The translations under genes and the position numbers were made by a program. From Candidatus Woesearchaeota archaeon (lineage in GTDB: Archaea; Nanobdellota; Nanobdellia; Woesearchaeales; J091), in contig RFJB01000075.1 of the NCBI GenBank assembly GCA_003695045.1, positions 1-11,394 on the forward strand: a stretch of 11,394 nucleotides of DNA, given 5' to 3'. The notes beneath the pieces were generated by a model that saw nothing but the letters and a program-made list of their open reading frames with translations, searched no databases and was not told the origin of the DNA. Positions 5,910 through 11,394 of this stretch are shown here, one piece after another (positions within the stretch are counted from its first letter, which is position 1; every line of letters starts with the position of its first letter).

Positions 5910-7106
5910 ATGAAAGCCGTCAGAAGAAGCAAAAAAGGGCAGGACACCGTGGCAGCAGGCGGTGCAGCATCCCTCGTCGCGCTCATAGGTCTTATAATAA
6001 TTGTGTACATCATTCTTCTTCCGCCTGATGTCCGGGAGGATCTTCTGGAAGGCAACCAGAGCAGCGGCGGAAACGGAAACGCTGAAAAGCTTGCAAGAAC
6101 GCTTGTTGAGGAAAGCACGGGCACTCTGGACCGGCTGTCGCAGGACGAGTTTGAACATCACCTCTCAGCAGTCAATCTTTACACCACCAGTTCGGCAGAG
6201 ATTCTGTTTGAGCAGGCGTCTGTTTATGTGAAAAACGGGGTTTTTGACAAGAGCTTCAAAACGCTTGAGTTTGACGTTGACAGCGAATACGTAAGCAACG
6301 CTCTGTTGTCGTTCAGGGCAAAGAGAAGGAGCGGAATTCTCACAATAAAGCTGAACGGCAAGGAGATTGTATCCTCTGAAGTGCCGGAGTATCCGAAGCC
6401 GATAAGGATTGAGAACCTGGCTCCGCACAATGTCATCTCTTTCGAAGTCAGCCCTGTTGGGTGGAAGTTCTGGAAAACCAACGAGTATCTTATCGAGGAC
6501 CTCAAAATTACTGCGGACATCACTGATGTTACCAATCAGGAGGCCGCAAGCACGTTCATTGTCACAAGGGAAGAGAAGGACAACATAGAATCAGCTGTTT
6601 TAACATTCTATCCCGACTGCAGGGTTTCTGAAGCGGGCAAGCTTGAGATTTTCCTCAACAACCAGAAGGTTTACTCTGCAGTTCCCGATTGCGGAAGCGT
6701 GAACAAAATCGACCTTTCTCCGGGATTCATAAACGAGGGAACGAACAAGCTTGTTTTCAGGGCTGAGAAGGGATATTATCTTATCGATCAGATAAAGGTA
6801 AGGACAGAATTGAGCGAGATTACCTATCCGATTTATTATTTTGAGCTTTCCTCGGACGACATGGAAGAGATAAGGGATGGAAACCTGAAGGTAAACATGA
6901 CTTTCAGGTTTGTTGATGATGTTGAGAGCAAGCAGGCAACGATTTACATCAACGGCCACCGCGTTTCTCTTAACACAAGAGATGCGTTCTACAGCAGGGA
7001 CATAACGAATTACGTTGAGGAGGGCAACAACGCTGTGAAGATAGAGCCCGAACAGGACCACCTGGACGTTGTCGAATTCAAAATACTTCTTGAGGAAAAG
7101 GATTAG
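5910..7106 (+). CDS. Single-pass membrane protein with three tandem beta-sandwich-like repeats
   Basis: I cannot name this 398-residue protein; it resembles membrane-anchored hypothetical proteins I associate with DPANN genomes, by recollection only. A basic start (RRSKKGQ, residues 5-11) precedes one hydrophobic helix (about 17-37), then PPDVREDLL, a Gly/Asn/Ser linker (about 48-57), and an exposed region. KKGQ before the helix recalls class III (archaeal pilin-like) signal sequences, but the usual glutamate at +5 is absent, so a simple anchor is as likely. The rest is three related units of about 90-100 residues (about 105-205, 212-303, 307-396). Each has the pattern ILTIKLNGKE / KLEIFLNNQK / QATIYINGHR, followed by a G-x-N segment before another hydrophobic strand (NEGTNKLVF, EEGNNAVKI). 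This suggests repeated all-beta domains, perhaps carbohydrate- or protein-binding. ATG 5910 is fixed by the TATA box. Confidence 0.8.
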   Translation: MKAVRRSKKGQDTVAAGGAASLVALIGLIIIVYIILLPPDVREDLLEGNQSSGGNGNAEKLARTLVEESTGTLDRLSQDEFEHHLSAVNLYTTSSAEILFEQASVYVKNGVFDKSFKTLEFDVDSEYVSNALLSFRAKRRSGILTIKLNGKEIVSSEVPEYPKPIRIENLAPHNVISFEVSPVGWKFWKTNEYLIEDLKITADITDVTNQEAASTFIVTREEKDNIESAVLTFYPDCRVSEAGKLEIFLNNQKVYSAVPDCGSVNKIDLSPGFINEGTNKLVFRAEKGYYLIDQIKVRTELSEITYPIYYFELSSDDMEEIRDGNLKVNMTFRFVDDVESKQATIYINGHRVSLNTRDAFYSRDITNYVEEGNNAVKIEPEQDHLDVVEFKILLEEKD

Positions 7107-7116
7107 TCAGGAGAGA

Positions 7117-7143
7117 AGTGTGGAGAACACTGGTTTGTTTTTT
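7117..7143 (+). terminator. Terminator-like hairpin and T-run between convergent genes
   Basis: AGTGT (7117-7121) pairs with ACACT (7127-7131) around a 5-base loop, followed by TTTGTTTTTT (7134-7143). It begins 10 bases after the stop of the plus-strand gene. The T-run alone matches how archaeal transcription usually ends; the short hairpin may be incidental. The tract runs into the stop codon of the convergent gene. Confidence 0.5.
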
Positions 7144-9043
7144 ACGCTGCGAGTTTTCTTGCCTGAGCTGCCTGCTCGGCTGACTTCTTGAAGTCGCTTA
7201 CCTGCCGGGTTGTCTGGTCAAAGCGTGAGATGTATGCGTTGTCAATCTGTTTGATGCGTCTTACCATCCGCTTAAGAATGTAGGTTATCATCTGGATTAT
7301 GGTTTCGCCCTCCTTCTGCGCCGCATTCTTCAAGCTCTGGAGGACCTGAAGTTCCCTGTCCAACGCTGCTCTTGCATTGGTCATCTGGTTAAGGACGTGC
7401 TTTGCGAGGTCGTTGAGACGGTCTGCCATTCTCATGCCCCTTTGAATCAACGCTTCGCTCTCCTCAAGGTCTTTCAGGAACACATTCATGTCCTCCTTCG
7501 TGACATCGCTGGAGGCGATGATTGCCCTTGACATTGCGACTATTGTTCCAACTCCTCTTATGATTCCGTCCTGCGCTGTTTCCATCGACTTAAGAAGGAA
7601 GAATATCGCCCGCTCCCTGTATGACATGTTGAATGCGGCATTCACTGTCGACTTGAGGTTTGTGTCAAATTTCATGACAAAATCAAGAATCTCCGAATAT
7701 TCTTCAAAGAACTTCTTGGTTACTTTCAGCGCCTCAACTGCCACTGCTTCGGCAGAATCTGACGAGGCGTTTAACTCTTCTATTTTTGATTTTGAGTCGT
7801 GTATAATGTCTTGTACGGAGTCGAGCTTCTTTTTGACTTTTCTGGTGATTCTTTCAAGGTTCTTTTCATAGTAGAGAATTTTTCCTGAGTATGCTTTCAG
7901 CAAAGCGAGCGTTGCTTTCATTCTTGTTATGTTCTTCTTCATGAAGGATTCTGTCTCGGAAATCTTCTTCTGCACCGATTCCATTCTTGAAAGATAGGAG
8001 GTCATGATGTTGATTTCTTTCTGAAGCTGATGCGCTGCCTGGCTTGCTTTTGCAGAACGTGCCTTCTTCTTGACCTTTTTGAGTTCCTTTCGCTTTATCT
8101 TGATGAGCTTGTTGATGTCCTTGATTGCCTTTTTAGAATCGGAGTACTCTTTTGAGAGAAGGCCGTCAATCTTTGACAGGGAGGAGTCGATTCTGGCAAT
8201 TGATGCCTTAGCAACATCAAGAGCCGCGTGCACCCTGGGCAGAAGATGCTCCTCCAGTCGCTGCGTGTATGTCGCTATGTAGATCTTCCTTTCAAAGTCG
8301 GTAAAGACGGCCGGCCAGAAATAATTTCTCATCCAGTTCAGTGTGTAATTGTTTACCTGCTGTATGGAAGCATACCTTCCAAGCTGTCTTGCAAGGCCGT
8401 TTATGTTGGCAATCAATTTTTCACTTGCGACCTCCTGCTTCTGCTCAAGAATCGCCGCAACAGCAGTGTCCTTTCCAATGACCTCCAGAGAGCTTGCGAG
8501 TGCAAGTGCGTCTTTCAAATCCATAAATATCTCTGCTTCTATCTGCTCGGAAGCTTCCGCCTGCTCTGCTTCTTCCTTCTCAACCTTTATTTCTTCTTTT
8601 TCTTCCTTCTTCTTCAGTCCTTTGGGTTTTCCTCCTAGTTCTTTTTTGTCTTCTCTTTTTGTGTCTTTTACAACCTCCTTTTCCTCTTTTTCTGTTTGTT
8701 CCTCAATCTTTTCCTCTGCTTTTGCCTCTCTTTCAAGTTCTTCTTCGGCCTTTTCGGTTCCGGCTGCCTGAAGTATCTCCTGTTCTTCCTTCTTTTCAGA
8801 AAAGTGTTCTTTTACGGCTTTCTTCTCGCCTGCTGTTTTTTCCATATCTTTTTCTGCCTGCTTGTCGGCGTGGCTTATCTGCTTGCCTGTTTGTTTTTCA
8901 ATGGATTCTACGGCTCTTTCGCCTTCAGAACTCAAACGCTCCCCCATGCGTCTTCTTCTCCACCTGCGGATTCCTACAGCGCTGCCTCCGAATAGAGCAG
9001 CAGCTCCCACGGCTGCGCCGACGAGCAAAGCAGGAGCTACCAT
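7142..9043 (-). CDS. Membrane-anchored coiled-coil protein of unknown function
   Basis: I do not recognise this 633-residue protein. It starts with a glycine/alanine-rich hydrophobic helix (about 2-25) ended by RRWRRRR, so most of the protein probably lies in the cytoplasm. A Lys/Glu-rich low-complexity region follows (about 35-170). The rest (about 170-633) is almost wholly predicted helix, with long coiled-coil stretches (about 275-425 and 515-600), a basic patch KIKRKELKKVKKK around 315-327, and an aromatic segment NYTLNWMRNYFWP at 232-244. No catalytic motif is visible. An in-frame GTG exists at 9052, but the TATA palindrome predicts transcription starting near 9045, so ATG 9043 is preferred and the message is leaderless. 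It converges on the beta-repeat gene and is divergent from the SLT-domain gene. A scaffold or tether role is inference. Confidence 0.8.
   Translation of the reverse strand: MVAPALLVGAAVGAAALFGGSAVGIRRWRRRRMGERLSSEGERAVESIEKQTGKQISHADKQAEKDMEKTAGEKKAVKEHFSEKKEEQEILQAAGTEKAEEELEREAKAEEKIEEQTEKEEKEVVKDTKREDKKELGGKPKGLKKKEEKEEIKVEKEEAEQAEASEQIEAEIFMDLKDALALASSLEVIGKDTAVAAILEQKQEVASEKLIANINGLARQLGRYASIQQVNNYTLNWMRNYFWPAVFTDFERKIYIATYTQRLEEHLLPRVHAALDVAKASIARIDSSLSKIDGLLSKEYSDSKKAIKDINKLIKIKRKELKKVKKKARSAKASQAAHQLQKEINIMTSYLSRMESVQKKISETESFMKKNITRMKATLALLKAYSGKILYYEKNLERITRKVKKKLDSVQDIIHDSKSKIEELNASSDSAEAVAVEALKVTKKFFEEYSEILDFVMKFDTNLKSTVNAAFNMSYRERAIFFLLKSMETAQDGIIRGVGTIVAMSRAIIASSDVTKEDMNVFLKDLEESEALIQRGMRMADRLNDLAKHVLNQMTNARAALDRELQVLQSLKNAAQKEGETIIQMITYILKRMVRRIKQIDNAYISRFDQTTRQVSDFKKSAEQAAQARKLAA
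8540..8850. repeat. Low-complexity K/E-coding tract
   Basis: On the minus strand this stretch is dominated by GAA, GAG and AAG codons encoding the Lys/Glu-rich linker of the coiled-coil protein. There is no exact repeat unit. On the plus strand it appears as a TTC/CTT-rich pyrimidine tract. Confidence 0.6.
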
Positions 9044-9064
9044 GCTTTCCACTTTAGAAATGCT

Positions 9065-9078
9065 AATATTTAAATATT
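9065..9078. promoter_or_regulatory. Perfectly palindromic TATA element between divergent genes
   Basis: AATATTTAAATATT is a perfect 14-bp palindrome. Reading minus, its centre is about 28 bases from the ATG at 9043, giving a leaderless start for the coiled-coil gene. Reading plus, it predicts a start near 9098 and a leader of about 59 bases for the SLT-domain gene, so one element could serve both. Confidence 0.7.
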
Positions 9079-9115
9079 CGCTAAATAACAGATACCAGTA
9101 GTGTAAAAAGTATCC

Positions 9116-9129
9116 TGAGCGCTCATGAG
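9116..9129. promoter_or_regulatory. Overlapping perfect palindromes upstream of the SLT-domain gene
   Basis: TGAGCGCTCA (9116-9125) and CTCATGAG (9122-9129) are both perfect palindromes and share four bases. They lie 28-41 bases before the ATG at 9157. This could be an operator or a small hairpin in the leader. Confidence 0.35.
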
Positions 9130-9140
9130 ATGCTTAAAAA

Positions 9141-9147
9141 GAGGTGC
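9141..9147 (+). promoter_or_regulatory. Shine-Dalgarno site of the SLT-domain gene
   Basis: GAGGTGC is a strong match to the archaeal GAGGTGATC ribosome site and lies 9 bases before the ATG at 9157. It implies a led transcript, unlike the leaderless neighbours. It supports this start, directly ahead of the zinc-ribbon cysteines. Confidence 0.7.
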
Positions 9148-9156
9148 TTGTTTTAG

Positions 9157-11394
9157 ATGAAATGCCCGAACTGCGGAGCTGAGCTTCCCGACGGAAGCAC
9201 TTTTTGCCCGTACTGCAACTGGAAAGCCGAAACCTCTGAGGAGGAAGCAGAGAAAAGCATAAGGGCGAGGGTCGCGGAGCGGCTGAAATCGGTGGGAGGA
9301 AAAGTCAAGGGTTACGGGGCAGTGGGGCTTGCTGTTGCCGGAACAGGCGCTTACTACGGCGCGAAGTATGGCGGAAAGGCAGCCAGGGGCATTGCAAAAG
9401 GAGCCGGAGCAGCGGTTGCATCTCCTTACACTTTAGGAAAAAAGGCGCTTGAGCAGCCGGAATCATTCGCGAAGCACTACTGGTTCATCGTGTTCGGGGC
9501 TCTGGACTTCTACTGGAACGCGAGCAGAGGAATAAGCGATTTGGGAATAATAGTTGATATCATCATTGCCATCTTCGCCATGTCCGCGTACCGCAACTAC
9601 TACATTTTCATCCCTGCTTTTTTTGAAATAGTTTATCCCCAAATGGCACTCAGGTTTGGTCTGTGGAATGTTCTTCCTGCATGGCTGATTTTCGGGATTG
9701 TCATGTTTGTAAAGGACTTCCCCCGCATGGAGATGAGCCCGAGCCAGACGTTTATGCTGGGCTTCAGTGTGTTCATTTTCCTTCTGTTCTTTGCAGGACC
9801 TGCTCTCAACTTTCAGAACTTGCAGGCAGCCGAGGTGAAGACGCCTGTGATTGACGATGTCAAGAATTTTGTTGACGACCGGGTTGACAGAGGCACTTTC
9901 AGGTGGGGCGGCTTTGTCGGAGACCTTGTTGACTGCGTTGTTCCTGACTGGATGGGCGGAAACAACAACTGCACCTCTCTTCAAAAGAGGATTGATCCGA
10001 CATATACTGTTCCGGGCAAAACAAGAAGCGACCTTGCTCCCGTGAAATACGAAGCAAAGTTTGTTGAGAACCTTGACAATTCGTATTACATATCCGAGCC
10101 GGTAACCCTTCTTGCTTCCTTCGCAATAGAAGGCGAAGAATACCCGATTGTGGGAGCTTTCAACTGGAGCATTGACAACATTCCCGGAAAAACAACCCCT
10201 TCAAAGTTTGCAACCCAGCACGACGGCGTCATGTACCGCTACCCTGAGAGCATCATAAGCGGGGAGTGGCCGGAGGGAACGTTCACTGAGGAGGGCACTT
10301 ATGAAGCTGTTTTCAGGGCTGAATTTCAGGTTGTGACCCAGTCGGATTACAGAACGTGGTTTGTAAGGTACAATCCGAGAATACCGACGGAAACCCTCTA
10401 CGACAAGTATCCCTATCTTAAGAAGAACCGAATACCGCAGGCGGAGAAAGCTCCCGGACCGGTCGATGTGCTTGTGTCTTTGGGCCAGAAGGAAGCACCC
10501 ATCATCTGGAGGGATGACGGTCTCGGTTACAGGCCAAGAATTTTCATTCAGTTGAGAGACAAGAATGTCGGGAGCAAGAGAGAGCACCTGAAATACCTGT
10601 CTTTCGTTGAAGTGAAAGCAGAGGACTGGTTTTCTCTCGGCGAGGAGAGCGGCTGCAATGATTTTGTTCTGAACGAAGAGACAGGAAGCTGGAAGTTGAA
10701 AAAGGAATCGCTGGAGAGAATAAACAGGCGCCTTAAAGACGTTTATGATGAGCTGGCAATTACCTGTCCGATGAGCATTAATGCCCAGGAACTTTTCAGA
10801 AACAGCCAGACGGACCCTGCAGAGGTCAGTGTTGCCACAAGGGTTGGTTATGTCTATGAGGTGAGGCGCACAAAGGACATTGAGATTAAGGACCTTTTCA
10901 AGGGGCTTAATGTTGACCTGGTCTACTGCCCCGAAAGCGAGGACTTTGCAAGAAGAACACTTACCGAGGAGAATATCACTCAAAAGATTAACGAAGAGGC
11001 ATACAAAAAGAAGATTCCCCGAATTATTGCGCTGTCGGTTGCAAAAACAGAATCGCAAATGAGGCAGTATGATTCAGAAAACTGGAGAACTGTGGTTGGA
11101 ATTAACAGGAATGAGGACGGCACGGTTTCAAGCATTGATTACGGGGTGATGCAGGTAAACTGGGAGCATAATAAGAATATGGGATTGAGCCAGGTAAAGC
11201 TTGCATGCAGTTATGAATACAATATTGAGAAGGGGATGGAAATACTGAAGCAGGCATACAACAGATGCGGAAAGTGGGAGCCGGCTCTGAATGCCTATAA
11301 TGCCGGCGAGTGCTACTGGGACAGGGACAATACTGCAAGACAGGCGGATGGTCTGATATGGCAGGACAAGTATAACACGCAGGTTTACTCAAAC
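9157..11394 (+). CDS. Zinc-ribbon, polytopic membrane protein with C-terminal lytic transglycosylase (SLT) domain (right end open)
   Basis: The frame is open for 746 codons to the window edge. In order: a zinc ribbon (Cys3, Cys6, Cys17, Cys20 in CPNC and CPYC); a charged helix; a Gly/Ala-rich stretch (about 47-88); about five hydrophobic segments (about 108-120, 129-145, 148-163, 169-187, 199-217); a region of about 400 residues with beta-rich segments, several cysteines and an N-C-T sequon; and a lysozyme-like SLT domain (about 619-746). The SLT motifs are complete: ALSVAKTES with catalytic Glu632, YGVMQVN (662-668), NIEKG (689-693), ALNAYNAG (710-717) and a final Tyr-rich helix. Bacterial SLT enzymes cleave the MurNAc-GlcNAc bond of murein, which archaea lack, so the substrate here is unknown. 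With five spans the zinc ribbon would be cytoplasmic and the SLT domain outside. Transfer of the SLT domain from bacteria is inferred. Codon use looks like that of its neighbours. Confidence 0.87.
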   Translation, partial: MKCPNCGAELPDGSTFCPYCNWKAETSEEEAEKSIRARVAERLKSVGGKVKGYGAVGLAVAGTGAYYGAKYGGKAARGIAKGAGAAVASPYTLGKKALEQPESFAKHYWFIVFGALDFYWNASRGISDLGIIVDIIIAIFAMSAYRNYYIFIPAFFEIVYPQMALRFGLWNVLPAWLIFGIVMFVKDFPRMEMSPSQTFMLGFSVFIFLLFFAGPALNFQNLQAAEVKTPVIDDVKNFVDDRVDRGTFRWGGFVGDLVDCVVPDWMGGNNNCTSLQKRIDPTYTVPGKTRSDLAPVKYEAKFVENLDNSYYISEPVTLLASFAIEGEEYPIVGAFNWSIDNIPGKTTPSKFATQHDGVMYRYPESIISGEWPEGTFTEEGTYEAVFRAEFQVVTQSDYRTWFVRYNPRIPTETLYDKYPYLKKNRIPQAEKAPGPVDVLVSLGQKEAPIIWRDDGLGYRPRIFIQLRDKNVGSKREHLKYLSFVEVKAEDWFSLGEESGCNDFVLNEETGSWKLKKESLERINRRLKDVYDELAITCPMSINAQELFRNSQTDPAEVSVATRVGYVYEVRRTKDIEIKDLFKGLNVDLVYCPESEDFARRTLTEENITQKINEEAYKKKIPRIIALSVAKTESQMRQYDSENWRTVVGINRNEDGTVSSIDYGVMQVNWEHNKNMGLSQVKLACSYEYNIEKGMEILKQAYNRCGKWEPALNAYNAGECYWDRDNTARQADGLIWQDKYNTQVYSN

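Noticed and set aside
8540..8850. Pyrimidine-rich tract as a possible regulatory or simple-sequence repeat
   Set aside because: It is fully explained by Lys/Glu codons of the coiled-coil gene on the other strand, with no exact repeat unit.
9044..9052. GTG start at 9052 for the coiled-coil gene
   Set aside because: The TATA palindrome places the transcript start near 9045, downstream of this codon; ATG 9043 fits a leaderless message.
9463..11392. Minus-strand open frames opposite the SLT-domain gene
   Set aside because: They are interrupted, have no ribosome sites, and show shadow-type composition, while the plus frame is open for 746 codons with recognisable motifs.
1..11394. CRISPR array, insertion sequence, tRNA or rRNA gene
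   Set aside because: No spaced direct repeats, transposase frame, terminal inverted repeats, or tRNA/rRNA-like segments were seen; the atpK repeats are coding.

Overview
The window reads as archaeal chromosome. It carries the start of an A-type (V-like) ATP synthase operon in the archaeal order H-I-K, a Pelota ribosome-rescue factor, and TATA boxes 25-30 bases ahead of several start codons, including probable leaderless genes. The mix of these core genes with large unrecognised membrane-anchored proteins fits a DPANN-like archaeon. That placement rests on remembered gene style, not on a search, and I cannot name a phylum.

Layout. Bases 1-3175 (minus strand) hold ahaH, atpI and the 5' part of atpK, tightly spaced. 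AtpK is a tandem multi-hairpin rotor protein that runs off the left edge, so subunits E, C, F, A, B and D would be expected beyond it. Bases 3188-3369 hold an AT-rich palindromic promoter region and two predicted stem-loops. A doubtful small plus-strand gene follows (3370-3612). Its 3' end overlaps, in antisense, a PhoU-like regulator with an AbrB-type N-terminus (3519-4511, minus). A divergent promoter region (4512-4777) leads to pelA (4778-5857, plus).

From 5858 the window changes character. A single-pass membrane protein with three tandem beta-sandwich-like repeats (5910-7106, plus) converges on a 633-residue membrane-anchored coiled-coil protein (7142-9043, minus). That gene is divergent from a very large open-ended gene (9157 to the right edge, plus). 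This last product combines a zinc ribbon, a glycine-rich stretch, about five membrane segments, a long probable extracytoplasmic region and a C-terminal lytic-transglycosylase (SLT, lysozyme-like) domain with its catalytic Glu-Ser and other family motifs intact.

How they work together. H, I and K form part of the ATP synthase stator and membrane rotor. PelA and the PhoU-like protein act independently (ribosome rescue, probable regulation). The three genes on the right all encode membrane-anchored proteins with long soluble domains and sit together. I propose, as inference only, that they contribute to one cell-surface structure. An SLT domain in an archaeon is the most notable observation, because archaea have no murein.
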